This document shows positions 33,213 to 43,836 of a stretch of DNA of 64,000 bases, piece after piece. The notes under the pieces are model-generated. The model did not search any database, was not told the DNA's origin, and worked only from the letters and a program-made list of their open reading frames with translations. Source of the DNA: Streptomyces sp. FIT100 (GTDB taxonomy: Bacteria > Actinomycetota > Actinomycetes > Streptomycetales > Streptomycetaceae); assembly GCF_024584805.1 (NCBI RefSeq), contig NZ_CP075715.1, positions 4,952,526 through 5,016,525 on the forward strand. Reading direction: 5' to 3'. The stretch's first letter is position 1, and each line of letters starts with the position of its first letter. The translations under genes were made by a program, and so were the position numbers.

Positions 33213-34886
33213 TCAGATGCCGGCCGCCTCCGCCAGATCGCGCTTGATCGCCCCGAGGACCTCGGCACCGCGCGCCCGCGCGTCCGCCAGCTCGCTCGGG
33301 CCGCCGACCGGAACGACGACCTCCAGGTAGCACTTCAGCTTCGGCTCGGTGCCGCTCGGGCGGACGATGACGCGGGCCTCGAACTCGCCCTCCAGGTAGT
33401 AGCGCAGGCCGTCCGTCGGGGGCAGCTGCTCGCTGCCCTTCGTCAGGTCCTGCGCCGAGACGACCCGGAGCCCGGCCAGCAGCGTCGGCGGCCGCTCGCG
33501 CAGACGCCGCATCGCGTCCGCGATGACGCCCAGGTCGTCGACGCGCACCGACAGCTGGTCGGTGGCGTGTAGCCCGTGCTCGACCGCGAGGTCGTCCAGC
33601 AGGTCCGAGAGCGTACGGCCCTGCTCCTTCAGCTCCGACGCCAGCTCGGCGACGAGCAGGGCGGCCGTGATGCCGTCCTTGTCGCGCACGCCGCCGGGGT
33701 CGACGCAGTAGCCGAGCGCCTCCTCGTAGCCGTACCGCAGGCCCTCGACGCGCGAGATCCACTTGAAGCCTGTCAGGGTCTCCTCGTAGCCGAGCCCGGC
33801 GGCCTGCGCGATCCGGCCGAGAAGCGACGACGACACGATCGACTCGACGAACGTGCTGTTATCGTCGCGCGCCGAGACCCCCTTGTGCACCAGGTGCGCG
33901 GCGAGCAGCGCGCCCACCTCGTCGCCGCGGAGCATCCGCCAGCCGCCCTCGGCACCGTCGTCGGGCACCGCGACGGCGCAGCGGTCGGCGTCCGGGTCGT
34001 TGGCGACGACGATGTCCGGCCGGACCTCGCGCGCCTTCGCGAAGGCCAGGTCCATCGCGCCCGGCTCCTCCGGGTTCGGGAACGCGACGGTCGGGAAGTC
34101 CGGGTCGGGCTCCGCCTGCTCCGCCACGAGCACCGGCGCCGGGAACCCCGCCCGCTCCCAGGCCGCCAGTACCACGTCCGTGCCGACGCCGTGCAGGGCG
34201 GTGTGGACGACCCGGGCGGTGCGCGGCGAACGGGGGCTCAGGACCGCGTCCGTACGCGCCAGATACGCGTCCAGGACCTCGTCCCCGAGGGTCTCCCAGC
34301 CGCTCTCCGGGCGCGGTACGTCGTTCAGGTACCGTACGGCGTCGATCTGCGCGGCGATCTCGCCGTCGGCGGGCGGCACGATCTGGGAGCCGTCGCCCAG
34401 GTAGACCTTGTAGCCGTTGTCGCGCGGCGGGTTGTGGCTCGCGGTGACCTCGATGCCCGCGACGGCGCCCAGGTACCTGATCGCGTACGCCAGCACGGGC
34501 GTCGGCAGCGGCCGCGGCAGCAGCGCGGCGCGCAGGCCGGCGCCGGTCATCACGGCGGCGGTGTCGCGGGCGAAGTCGGCGGACTTGTGGCGGGCGTCGT
34601 AGCCGATGACGACGAGGCCGCCGGTGTGGCCCTGCGCCTTGAGGTACGCGGCGAGGCCGGCGGCGGCGCGGATGACCACGGCGCGGTTCATCCGCATCGG
34701 GCCCGCGCCGAGCTCACCGCGGAGGCCGGCGGTGCCGAACTGGAGCGTTCCGGCGAAGCGGGCGGCCAGCTCGGCCGTGTCCCCGGCCTCCGCGGACTCG
34801 ATGAGCCTGCCGAGCTCGTCCCGGGTCTGCGGGTCGGGGTCCTCGGCGAGCCAGGTCTGGGCCTGGGCGATGAGCTCCTGCGCCAC
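33213..34886 (-). CDS. Phospho-sugar mutase (phosphopentomutase/phosphoglucomutase 2 type)
   Basis: 557 residues of the alpha-D-phosphohexomutase superfamily. Motifs: the phospho-serine loop TASHNPPRDNGYKVY, the metal loop DPDADRCAV, the sugar-binding loop in GYCVDPGGVRDKDG and the phosphate-binding RPSGTEPKLKCY. Often labelled phosphomannomutase, but the length and the neighbours (deoD next to it, deoC in the window) favour the PGM2-like branch that interconverts (deoxy)ribose-1- and -5-phosphate. That would link the nucleoside phosphorylase to DeoC. GTG 34886 follows AGAAAGG. No other phosphopentomutase is seen in the window. Confidence 0.85.
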   Translation of the reverse strand: MAQELIAQAQTWLAEDPDPQTRDELGRLIESAEAGDTAELAARFAGTLQFGTAGLRGELGAGPMRMNRAVVIRAAAGLAAYLKAQGHTGGLVVIGYDARHKSADFARDTAAVMTGAGLRAALLPRPLPTPVLAYAIRYLGAVAGIEVTASHNPPRDNGYKVYLGDGSQIVPPADGEIAAQIDAVRYLNDVPRPESGWETLGDEVLDAYLARTDAVLSPRSPRTARVVHTALHGVGTDVVLAAWERAGFPAPVLVAEQAEPDPDFPTVAFPNPEEPGAMDLAFAKAREVRPDIVVANDPDADRCAVAVPDDGAEGGWRMLRGDEVGALLAAHLVHKGVSARDDNSTFVESIVSSSLLGRIAQAAGLGYEETLTGFKWISRVEGLRYGYEEALGYCVDPGGVRDKDGITAALLVAELASELKEQGRTLSDLLDDLAVEHGLHATDQLSVRVDDLGVIADAMRRLRERPPTLLAGLRVVSAQDLTKGSEQLPPTDGLRYYLEGEFEARVIVRPSGTEPKLKCYLEVVVPVGGPSELADARARGAEVLGAIKRDLAEAAGI

Positions 34887-35295
34887 GGTGTGCCTTTCTG
34901 GTGTCGTTGTCGTCGCCCGCCCCAGCCGGGCGGGGCTGCGTGTGCTTGCCCGCTTGTGCCGGCCCATCACCGGCCCGGGGGCCGGACCACCGGGTTCAGC
35001 CATACCCGATGACCGCGCGAGGGGGACGCGGAGGGGTCGTGTTCCGGACGTAGAGGCGGCCGCAACCGGCGCGAAGCGCCGTGAGGACCGACAGTCCGGG
35101 ATACGGCCCCGGAGCGGCACCGCACCCGGACGGCAGACGACCCGGTGCCGGCCGACCCGCTAGGGGTCACCGCGGTGCGGCCACCGCCGCTCCGGATCCG
35201 TACACGGACCACCGCTGGAGGGGGCCGCCCGGCGCGGGGTGCCCTCGTCCGGGGCGGCAGCCTCCGGCGTTTCCGGACGCGGCCCCCGGAGCGCG
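34887..35295. other. 409-bp intergenic region
   Basis: No gene is supported between the mutase and the nucleoside phosphorylase. Several GC hairpins are possible (for example around 34920-34940), and CGTTTCCGGACGCGGCCCCCGGAGCG just downstream of the phosphorylase stop may terminate that gene. No copy of the CTACGCGCGTAG operator is present here. Confidence 0.5.
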
Positions 35296-36108
35296 TCAGA
35301 TCCGGTCCAGGACCTTGGTCAGCAGGTCGCCCATGCGGGACGCGGAGTCGCGACCGGCCTGGAGGACCTCCTCGTGGTTGAGGGGCTCGCCCGAGAGGCC
35401 CGCGGCGAGGTTGGTCACCAGGGAGATGCCGAGCACCTCGGCGCCCGCCTCGCGGGCCGCGATCGCCTCCAGGACGGTGGACATGCCGACGAGGTCGCCG
35501 CCCATCACACGGACCATGTTGATCTCGGCCGGGGTCTCGTAGTGCGGGCCGGGGAACTGGACGTACACGCCCTCCTCCAGCGTCGCGTCGACCTCCTTGC
35601 ACAGGGCGCGCAGCCGCGGCGAGTACAGGTCGGTGAGGTCCACGAAGTTCGCGCCGACGATCGGGGACGCCGCCGTCAGGTTGATGTGGTCGCTGATCAG
35701 GACGGGCTGCCCGGGGCGCATGCCCTCGCGCAGGCCGCCGCAGCCGTTCGTCAGGACGACCGTCTTGCAGCCGGCGGCGACGGCGGTGCGCACACCGTGG
35801 GCGACGGCGGCGACGCCGCGGCCCTCGTAGTAGTGCGTGCGGCCGAGGAAGACCAGTGCGCGCTTGTCGCCGATCTTGTACGAGCGGATCTTGCCGCCGT
35901 GGCCCTCGACGGCCGGCGGCGGGAAGCCGGGCAATTCGGTGGCGGCGAACTCGGCCTCGGGAGCGCCGAGGGCGTCGACGGCCGGCGCCCAGCCGGAGCC
36001 CATCACCAGGGCGACGTCGTGGGTCTCGGCACCGGTGAGCTCGCGCAGGCGTGCGGCGGCCTCGGTGGCGGCGGCGTGGGGGTCCGGGTGGCTAACAGAA
36101 ACGTTCAC
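35296..36108 (-). CDS. Purine-nucleoside phosphorylase
   Basis: 270 residues of the trimeric, mammalian-type purine nucleoside phosphorylase family. Motifs: the phosphate-binding GSGWAP, RTHYYEGRG, the base-binding TNGCGGL, and MVRVMGGDLVGMSTVLEAIAAREAGAEV near the end. It releases purine and (deoxy)ribose-1-phosphate, which feeds the adjacent mutase and then DeoC. GTG 36108 lies six bases after TACCCT, a -10-like element, so the mRNA is probably leaderless, as proposed for deoC. The same 12-bp palindrome stands upstream. Confidence 0.92.
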   Translation of the reverse strand: MNVSVSHPDPHAAATEAAARLRELTGAETHDVALVMGSGWAPAVDALGAPEAEFAATELPGFPPPAVEGHGGKIRSYKIGDKRALVFLGRTHYYEGRGVAAVAHGVRTAVAAGCKTVVLTNGCGGLREGMRPGQPVLISDHINLTAASPIVGANFVDLTDLYSPRLRALCKEVDATLEEGVYVQFPGPHYETPAEINMVRVMGGDLVGMSTVLEAIAAREAGAEVLGISLVTNLAAGLSGEPLNHEEVLQAGRDSASRMGDLLTKVLDRI

Positions 36109-36132
36109 GGGAAAAGGGTAGCCCGTGAAACC

Positions 36133-36144
36133 CTACGCGCGTAG
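36133..36144. promoter_or_regulatory. deo operator candidate (CTACGCGCGTAG) before the nucleoside phosphorylase gene
   Basis: Perfect 12-bp palindrome identical to the one at 637-648. It lies 12 bases upstream of a TACCCT -10-like element on the minus strand, that is in the -35 region, and 24 bases from the GTG. At deoC the distance is 13 bases. The 11-base difference is about one helical turn. Confidence 0.6.
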
Positions 36145-36287
36145 ATGACGATGCTCACGACTCGGCCACTGATTCCTCGTGGCATCGCACAAGGGGGCGT
36201 GCGGAGGGGGCGCAGGGCCGCACCGGAGGCGGGCCGGGCGGCTTCCGGCTTCGGAGCGGGGCCTGGAAGCGGGCTTCGGAGCAGGGC

Positions 36288-36393
36288 GTCGAGCCCGGTG
36301 TCGCGCGCCCGGTGTCGCAGCACGGCGTCGCGCGCCCGGTGTCACAAGCCCGGCGTCGCAGCACGGCGTCGTCGTCCGGCGGCGCGGCCGGTG
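36288..36393. repeat. Degenerate direct repeats
   Basis: Units such as CGCGCCCGGTGTCGCAGCACGG and GCCCGGCGTCGCAGCACGGCG follow each other several times between the nucleoside phosphorylase promoter and the 3' end of the cyclotransferase-like gene. No gene is supported here. Confidence 0.65.
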
Positions 36394-36831
36394 TCAGCAG
36401 GGACGCTTGCGCAGCTCCATCACGTAGTCGTGCGGTGCGCCCGCCGACTCCGCGGCGTCCGCCAGTTCGCCCAGGTAGCGGGCGGAGGGCAGACCGCCCT
36501 CGTACCCGTTCAGCACGTACACCCAGGCAGGTTCCTCGCCGTCGAGCGTGTGCACCCGGACCCGCATCCGCCGGTATATGTCGAGCCCGACGCCCTCCCA
36601 GCGGTCCATGGAGTCCTCGTCGAGCGGTGCGACGTCGTACAGCGCGACGAAGACCTGGGAGCGCGGCGCCTCCACGATCGTGGCCAGCGCTCCCTCCCAG
36701 CCCATCTGCTCGCCGCCGAACGTGAGCCGCCAGCCGCTGAGCCAGCCCGTGCCGCGCAGCGGGGAGTGCGGGGCGCGGCGGGACATCAGCCGCGCGTCGA
36801 GGTTGCCGGCGTACGCGGCGTAGAGCGACAT
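36394..36831 (-). CDS. Gamma-glutamylcyclotransferase-like (AIG2/GGCT) protein
   Basis: 145 residues. LYAAYAGNLDARLMSRRAP near the start matches the Y-G-x-N loop of GGCT-fold proteins. The acid expected of the catalytic Glu lies in GVGLDIYRR or the following EEPAWVYV strand. The fold usually acts on gamma-glutamyl compounds; the true substrate is unknown. ATG 36831 gives the conserved MSLYAAYAG start. The much longer open frame upstream is a shadow of the quinone reductase gene, which is divergent. Confidence 0.8.
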   Translation of the reverse strand: MSLYAAYAGNLDARLMSRRAPHSPLRGTGWLSGWRLTFGGEQMGWEGALATIVEAPRSQVFVALYDVAPLDEDSMDRWEGVGLDIYRRMRVRVHTLDGEEPAWVYVLNGYEGGLPSARYLGELADAAESAGAPHDYVMELRKRPC

Positions 36832-37014
36832 GGGATCGAGGGTACGGGAGGGGAGGCACCGGTCGCCCGCCGCGATCCCGCGGGCCGGCCCGGCCGCCCG
36901 TTCCGAGCGCCCGTGCCGGGGTGGGCGGTGGCCCCGGCGCGAAGCACCTTGAGGCGTGCGGGACAATGGGTTCGACGGACCACCCGGCAGAGCGAGAGCA
37001 CGAGGCGTACCCCA

Positions 37015-38454
37015 GTGACCCGGATCGTGATCATCGGTGGCGGACCCGGCGGATACGAGGCGGCCCTGGTGGGCGCCCAGCTCGGCGCGGAGGTGACCGT
37101 CGTGGACTGCGACGGCCTCGGCGGGGCCTCCGTCCTGACCGACTGCGTACCCTCGAAGACACTGATCGCCACCGCCGAGGTGATGACCAACTTCGACTCC
37201 TCGCACGAGGAGCTCGGCATCATCGTCGCGGACGACACCCCGCACGTCGAGCAGGCCGCCCGCATCGTCGGCGTGGACCTCGGCAAGGTCAACCGGCGGG
37301 TGAAGCGCCTCGCGCTCGCCCAGTCCCACGACATCACCGCCTCCGTCACCCGTGCGGGCGCCCGCGTCATGCGGGGCCGCGGCCGGCTCGACGGGCAGCA
37401 GGCCATGGACGGCTCGCGCCAGGTGGTCGTCACCGCGGCGGACGGCAGCGAGGAGCGCCTCACCGCCGACGCCGTGCTGCTCGCGACCGGCGGACACCCG
37501 CGCGAGATCCCGGACGCGCAGCCCGACGGGGAGCGCATCCTGAACTGGACGCAGGTGTACGACCTGCACGAGCTGCCCGAAGAGCTGATCGTGGTCGGTT
37601 CCGGTGTCACCGGCGCCGAGTTCGCGGGCGCGTACCAGGCGCTCGGTTCCCGGGTCACCCTCGTCTCCTCCCGTGACCGGGTCCTCCCCGGCGAGGACCC
37701 GGACGCCGCTGCCGTCCTGGAGGACGTCTTCAGGCGCCGCGGGATGAACGTCATGGCCCGCTCGCGCGCCCAGTCCGCCAAGCGCGTCGGCGACCGGGTC
37801 GAGGTGACGCTGGCGGACGGCCGGGTCATCTCCGGTACGCACTGCCTGATGGCCGTCGGCGCGATCCCCAACTCGGCGGGGATGGGGCTCGAGGAGGCCG
37901 GGGTCAAGCTCACCGAGTCCGGTCACATCTGGACCGACAAGGTCTCGCGCACGTCGGCGCCTGGGGTGTACGCGGCCGGCGACGTGACCGGCGTCTTCGC
38001 GCTGGCGTCGGTGGCGGCCATGCAGGGCCGGATCGCGATGTACCACTTCCTGGGCGACGCGGTGGCGCCGCTGAACCTGAAGACCGTCTCGTCGAACGTC
38101 TTCACCGACCCCGAGATCGCCACCGTCGGCTACTCGCAGGCGGACGTGGACGGCGGCGTGATCGACGCACGCGTCGTCAAGCTTCCGCTGCTGCGCAACC
38201 CGCGCGCGAAGATGCAGGGCATCCGGGACGGCTTCGTCAAGATCTTCTGCCGCCCCGGCACCGGGATCGTCGTCGGCGGAGTGGTCGTGGCCCCGCGCGC
38301 ATCGGAACTGATCCACCCCATCTCGATCGCGGTCGACAACAATCTGACGGTTGAACAGATCGCAAATGCTTTCACCGTGTACCCCTCGCTTTCGGGGTCG
38401 ATCGCGGAGGTCGCGCGGCAGCTGCACACGAGGAAGACGACGAGCCTGGCCTAG
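37015..38454 (+). CDS. Flavoprotein disulfide reductase / NAD(P)H-quinone dehydrogenase, LpdA type
   Basis: 479 residues: FAD-binding IIGGGPGGYEAAL at the N-terminus, an NAD(P)-binding GSGVTGAEFAGAY block, the second FAD motif APGVYAAGDVTG and the dimer interface with TDPEIATVGYSQ. The redox-active region reads CDGLGGASVLTDCVPSK: the CxxxxC pair of true lipoamide dehydrogenases is altered, as in mycobacterial LpdA, which is a quinone reductase. GTG 37015 gives the standard N-terminus. Confidence 0.88.
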   Translation: MTRIVIIGGGPGGYEAALVGAQLGAEVTVVDCDGLGGASVLTDCVPSKTLIATAEVMTNFDSSHEELGIIVADDTPHVEQAARIVGVDLGKVNRRVKRLALAQSHDITASVTRAGARVMRGRGRLDGQQAMDGSRQVVVTAADGSEERLTADAVLLATGGHPREIPDAQPDGERILNWTQVYDLHELPEELIVVGSGVTGAEFAGAYQALGSRVTLVSSRDRVLPGEDPDAAAVLEDVFRRRGMNVMARSRAQSAKRVGDRVEVTLADGRVISGTHCLMAVGAIPNSAGMGLEEAGVKLTESGHIWTDKVSRTSAPGVYAAGDVTGVFALASVAAMQGRIAMYHFLGDAVAPLNLKTVSSNVFTDPEIATVGYSQADVDGGVIDARVVKLPLLRNPRAKMQGIRDGFVKIFCRPGTGIVVGGVVVAPRASELIHPISIAVDNNLTVEQIANAFTVYPSLSGSIAEVARQLHTRKTTSLA

Positions 38455-38620
38455 CACGGGCCGGACCCGCGGCAATCCCCGGAATCCCCGGCAAGAGGGG
38501 GCAATCCCAGGGGCCTGGCGGTGCGTTGCCATATCACGTATCGCCGCACCACGTGCGCAACTTCGCCAATTCGGCGCAAAGTGCTGAAGGATATGGGCCG
38601 GTGGGGTTACTGTCAGTTTC

Positions 38621-39568
38621 GTGTTCGCTGCAGAACGTCGTCAGTTGATCCTCGAAATGGTGCGCGCCAACGGGGCCGTTTCGCTCCGTGAGCTCGCCCG
38701 CGTCGTCCAGACCTCCGAAGTGACCGTACGGCGGGACGTGCGTGCACTGGAGGCAGAAGGACTCCTCGACCGCCGGCACGGCGGTGCGGTACTGCCGGGC
38801 GGATTCACGCGAGAGTCCGGCTTCCCGCAGAAATCCCATCTCGCGACCGCGGAGAAGACGGCCATCGCCGACGCCGCGGCGTCCCTCGTCGAAGAAGGCG
38901 AGGCCATCGTCGTCGGCGCGGGGACGACCACGCAGGAGCTGGCGCGCCGGCTCGCGCGGGTCCCGGGGCTGACCGTGGTCACCAACTCGCTGCTGGTGGC
39001 GCAGGCGCTGGCGCATGCGAACCGGGTCGAGGTCGTCATGACCGGCGGGACGCTGCGCGGCTCCAACTACGCGCTCGTGGGCAGCGGGGCGGAGCAGTCG
39101 CTCCAGGGGCTCCGGGTCTCGCGGGCCTTCCTCTCCGGCAGCGGGCTGACCGCGGAGCGCGGGCTGTCCACGTCCAACATGCTGTCGGCGAGCGTGGACC
39201 GGGCGCTGGTCCAGGCCGCGGCGGAGGTGGTGGTCCTCGCGGACCACACCAAGCTGGGCACGGACACGATGTTCCAGACGGTGCCGACGGATGTGATCAC
39301 GCGGCTGGTGACCGACGAGCCGCCACCGCATGACGACCGGGCGGCGACGGAGCTCCAGGCGCTTGCGGACCAGGGGGTCCAGATCGCGGTGGCGGGCGCG
39401 GGTTCGGGTGCGGGTACGGGCTCCGGGGCGGGGGGTGGTGAGGGCGCCCGCCCTCGCCGTGAGGTCCCGCTCCCGGGCCAGCGCCGCACCCATCCGGCCC
39501 TGCGGCCCGCGCCCGCGGCCCTGGACCACCCGGACCGGGCGCGCGTGGCGGACCTCCGCAGGCGCTGA
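38621..39568 (+). CDS. DeoR/GlpR family transcriptional regulator
   Basis: 315 residues. The N-terminal helix-turn-helix (ERRQLILEMVRANGAVSLRELA ... SEVTVRRDVRALEAEGLL) is the DeoR signature, and HGGAVLPGG leads to a DeoR-type sugar-phosphate sensor domain (GAGTTTQELA, TNSLLVAQALA, TGGTLRGSNYALVG). The last 55 residues are a disordered Gly/Ala/Arg tail. GTG 38621 matches the family start. As the only DeoR protein near the deo genes, it is a candidate for binding CTACGCGCGTAG; no copy of that site was seen at its own promoter. Confidence 0.88.
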   Translation: MFAAERRQLILEMVRANGAVSLRELARVVQTSEVTVRRDVRALEAEGLLDRRHGGAVLPGGFTRESGFPQKSHLATAEKTAIADAAASLVEEGEAIVVGAGTTTQELARRLARVPGLTVVTNSLLVAQALAHANRVEVVMTGGTLRGSNYALVGSGAEQSLQGLRVSRAFLSGSGLTAERGLSTSNMLSASVDRALVQAAAEVVVLADHTKLGTDTMFQTVPTDVITRLVTDEPPPHDDRAATELQALADQGVQIAVAGAGSGAGTGSGAGGGEGARPRREVPLPGQRRTHPALRPAPAALDHPDRARVADLRRR

Positions 39569-39585
39569 CCGCCGCCGGGGGTCCA

Positions 39586-39622
39586 GGCCTCAGGGGGTGT
39601 CCGGTGGACACCCCCTGAGGCC
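39586..39622. terminator. Perfect 17-bp hairpin between the DeoR and TetR genes
   Basis: GGCCTCAGGGGGTGTCC and GGACACCCCCTGAGGCC pair perfectly around GGT. The hairpin serves the convergent DeoR (plus) and TetR (minus) genes. Its body codes the final residues and stop of the TetR protein. Confidence 0.85.
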
Positions 39623-40159
39623 CCGCAGGGTCAGCCGCAGGAGGCGGTCGGGGAGGTCCGGGTCGTCCGGGGCCTGTTCGGCGGCGAGGGCGATGGCGTT
39701 GGTGAGCTGCATGAGGTCGCCGATGGAGACGTCCGCCCTGATCGCGCCCGCCTCCTGAGCGCGGGTCAGCAGGCGGGCGCCCGCCTCGCGCAGGGGGATG
39801 CTGCACTGGGACAGGGACGCCGACATGAGGGCCCGCGCAACACCCCGGTACTCACCCGCATGGGTGACGACGGCGCGCAGCCACTCCACGAGCGCCCCGC
39901 AGGGCTGCTCCGCCGAGGCCAGTTCGCGCGAGCGCTCCAGGAGCGCGGCGAGCGCGTCCTGGAAGACCGCGTTCATCAGGGCGTGGCGGTTCGGGAAGTG
40001 GCGGTACAGCGTCCCGATCCCCACCCCCGCCCGGCGGGCGATGTCTTCGAGGGACGCGTCCGTGCCGTTCTCGGCGAACGCCGCGCGCGCCTCGACGAGC
40101 AGCCGGTCGTAGTTCCGGCGCGCGTCGGCGCGCATCGGGCGTGCCGTGCTCGTGGTCAT
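39590..40159 (-). CDS. TetR family transcriptional regulator
   Basis: 189 residues. The N-terminal helix-turn-helix (RLLVEARAAFAENGTDASLEDIARRAGVGIGTLYRHFPNRHALM) is standard TetR; the C-terminal ligand domain (about residues 75-185) is all helix. This subgroup (MRADARRNYDRLL opening) includes many Streptomyces regulators of efflux genes. ATG 40159 is preferred, with ATG 40171 just upstream. No obvious target gene is adjacent, since a repeat element separates it from the carboxylase gene. Confidence 0.88.
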   Translation of the reverse strand: MTTSTARPMRADARRNYDRLLVEARAAFAENGTDASLEDIARRAGVGIGTLYRHFPNRHALMNAVFQDALAALLERSRELASAEQPCGALVEWLRAVVTHAGEYRGVARALMSASLSQCSIPLREAGARLLTRAQEAGAIRADVSIGDLMQLTNAIALAAEQAPDDPDLPDRLLRLTLRGLRGCPPDTP

Positions 40160-40190
40160 GGCACCCAGCATGCCAGTGCCGTACACACGC

Positions 40191-40383
40191 GTGGGCCCGC
40201 CGGGTCTTGGGCCTTGCTTCCGGATCTTGCCGGGCTCGCGTGCCCTGGCACGCACGCTCGCTGCGTCGTAGTCAGTCGCCGACGCTCCGCGTCGACTCCC
40301 TCCTCCGTCTTGCGATCGCACGCACCAGACCCCGCTCACTGATCCGGCCTGACCCGGAAGCAAGGCCCACCCGGCGGGCCCAC
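40191..40383. repeat. Intergenic inverted-repeat element, copy 1
   Basis: Arms beginning GTGGGCCCGCCGGG and ending CCCGGCGGGCCCAC enclose about 190 bases. The arms extend for about 35-40 bases with small gaps (GGGCCTTGCTTCCGG against CCGGAAGCAAGGCCC). The core contains CTCGCTGCGTCGTAGTCAG and CCGTCTTGCGATCGCACGCA, shared in form with the element at 48506. This looks like a dispersed non-coding family. Confidence 0.75.
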
Positions 40384-40399
40384 ACAAAACGCATCCGCG

Positions 40400-42163
<1,764 letters not shown>

Positions 42164-42656
42164 GATGGCTCCCTCCTTGCTGTGTTGTCCGGGGGGATGC
42201 CACCCCCGGTCTGCGGCTACGCCGCGGGCCGGAACCCCGGTCGGACTCACTCGCCACGGCCGGAGCACTCGGCGGGTCACCGCGCCGAAGACTTCGCTCA
42301 AACACGCTGAGTTTAGGGACTACCGACACGGCCTTTCGACCCGTTCCCACTCGTGAGCTTGCCCATACGGAGGGTGATCCGGGACGTCCGTGCACCGCGA
42401 AACCCCTTGTCGCACCACGGTACGCCGGATTCCTGCTGAGCAGCGTAGCCCCCTCATGTGGTCAAGGTCTCTGCGTGGCGGGTCAGCGGCGCGACACGTT
42501 TCTTTGTGGAGTCCCTACGAATGGCCGAATGATTCTTTGCCTGTGTCCGGGCCCTTGTCCGGAGGTTTACCCGTTAGTAGCGTGCGCGGTGTCATTCGTA
42601 CTGCAGGTAACAGAGGCAACAGTCGCTCGGAACGTGGGAACTGAGGGGTGGGCGCC
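42164..42656. other. 493-bp divergent promoter region
   Basis: No gene is supported between the carboxylase alpha gene (minus) and a membrane protein gene (plus). The stretch 42520-42630 is A/T-richer and contains the imperfect inverted repeat GTCCGGGCCCTTGTCCGG, probably part of the plus-strand promoter. Nothing else was recognised. Confidence 0.45.
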
Positions 42657-43121
42657 GTGGCGCGCAGACCGGTGGCCGTGGTGGCCGCGCTCGTGCTCTT
42701 CCTGGAAGCCGTCGGGATCGTGGTGATCAACGGGATACTCGCCACCTTCGTCGGCGCCCAGAACATGTCGCTGGACGGGCTCGACCCCGATGCCATGCAG
42801 ACAGGAACCTGGGTGATGGGCGGCGTCTTCGGCCTCTTCCTCGCCGTGTGCGGGCTGGTCGCGCTGCTCGCCGGCCTGCGCGACCGGGCACCCGGCCGCT
42901 TCGGGCGCATCCTGCTGATCTGCTGCGCGGTCACGCACGCGGTGCTGGGCGCGGTCAGCGTGGGCCTGGTCGGCTGGCACGCGTTCGCGTTCATGATGGT
43001 GTCGCTGGGGCTGATCGTGCTGACGCTGGTGGCGTACGGGAAGCGGGAGGAGCCGGCCGCGGCGGGCCGGGGCGACGGTCCCGTGCCGGCGGCCGCGGAC
43101 GGTGGCGCCGCGCCCGCGTAG
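42657..43121 (+). CDS. Small integral membrane protein
   Basis: 154 residues with four membrane helices: VAVVAALVLFLEAVGIVVINGIL, GVFGLFLAVCGLVALLAGL, ILLICCAVTHAVLGAVSVGLV and FAFMMVSLGLIVLTLVAY. A short Ala/Gly-rich cytoplasmic tail follows. GTG 42657 has GAGGGG eight bases before it, so it is preferred over GTG 42648. Unknown function; the family seems confined to Streptomyces and lies here between carboxylase genes and maf. Confidence 0.75.
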   Translation: MARRPVAVVAALVLFLEAVGIVVINGILATFVGAQNMSLDGLDPDAMQTGTWVMGGVFGLFLAVCGLVALLAGLRDRAPGRFGRILLICCAVTHAVLGAVSVGLVGWHAFAFMMVSLGLIVLTLVAYGKREEPAAAGRGDGPVPAAADGGAAPA

Positions 43122-43174
43122 TACGGCCGCGCCCGCGTAGTAGCGGGTGCGGTGCCATGCGGCTGCGGTGCGGC

Positions 43175-43783
43175 TCAGGTCCAGAGATCGGTGATCCGGA
43201 TCCCCAGCTCGCCGAGGAGCCGCCGCAGCAGCGGCAGCGAAAGCCCGATGACATTGCCGTGGTCGCCCTCGATCGAGTCGACGAACGGCGCCGAGCGGCC
43301 GTCCAGCGTGAAGGCGCCCGCCACGTGCAGCGGTTCGCCGCTCGCCACGTACGCGGCGATCTCGTCGTCCGTCGGCTCACCGAAGTGCACCGTCGTCGAG
43401 GCGGTGGCGGAGGCCCGGCTGCCGGTGGCGGTGTCGATCACGCAGTGACCGGTCCGCAGCACGCCCGCGCGGCCGCGCATGGCCTTCCAGCGGGCGGTGG
43501 CCTCCTCCGGGTCGGCCGGCTTGCCGAGGGCCTCGCCGTCCAGCTCCAGCACGGAGTCGCAGCCGATCACCAGCGCCCCCGCGGCCCGGTCCAGGCCCGC
43601 GACGGCGGTCGCCTTCGCCTCGGCGAGCACCAGCGCCAGCTCGCCGGGGGTCGGCGCGCTGAGCGCGTCCTCGTCGACCCCGCTGACGATCACCTCGGGG
43701 GCGAGCCCGGCCTGCCGGAGCAGTCCGAGGCGGGCGGGGGACGCGGAGGCGAGGACGACGCGGCGGCGCGGCTGATCGGTCAT
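43175..43783 (-). CDS. Maf-type nucleotide pyrophosphatase
   Basis: 202 residues. SASPARLGLLRQAGL is the Maf signature near the N-terminus; GCDSVLELDGEALGKPADPEEA holds the catalytic Asp, and STTVHFG and VDSIEGDHGNVIGLSLPLL complete the family blocks. Maf proteins hydrolyse non-canonical NTPs to monophosphates and help restrain division or mutation. ATG 43783 is preferred; ATG 43792 would add three residues. The link to carboxylase genes is conserved in Streptomyces as I recall it. Confidence 0.9.
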   Translation of the reverse strand: MTDQPRRRVVLASASPARLGLLRQAGLAPEVIVSGVDEDALSAPTPGELALVLAEAKATAVAGLDRAAGALVIGCDSVLELDGEALGKPADPEEATARWKAMRGRAGVLRTGHCVIDTATGSRASATASTTVHFGEPTDDEIAAYVASGEPLHVAGAFTLDGRSAPFVDSIEGDHGNVIGLSLPLLRRLLGELGIRITDLWT

Positions 43784-43836
43784 GCGGGCCATGGTAGGCG
43801 CCGGAGCGGAGGGTGCGGAGGGCGGTCCGGGAGCGC

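Noticed and set aside
33007..33762. Extension of the PIG-V-like protein through the tandem repeats
   Set aside because: The sequence is Arg/Gly-rich repeat translation and overlaps the mutase gene; GTG 33006 gives a normal protein.
36145..37014. Long upstream extension of the quinone reductase frame
   Set aside because: It overlaps a real gene on the opposite strand and a degenerate repeat. The family start is the GTG at 37015.
36832..38532. Minus-strand frame continuing upstream of the cyclotransferase-like gene
   Set aside because: It is the antisense of the quinone reductase gene, open only because of GC-rich third positions.
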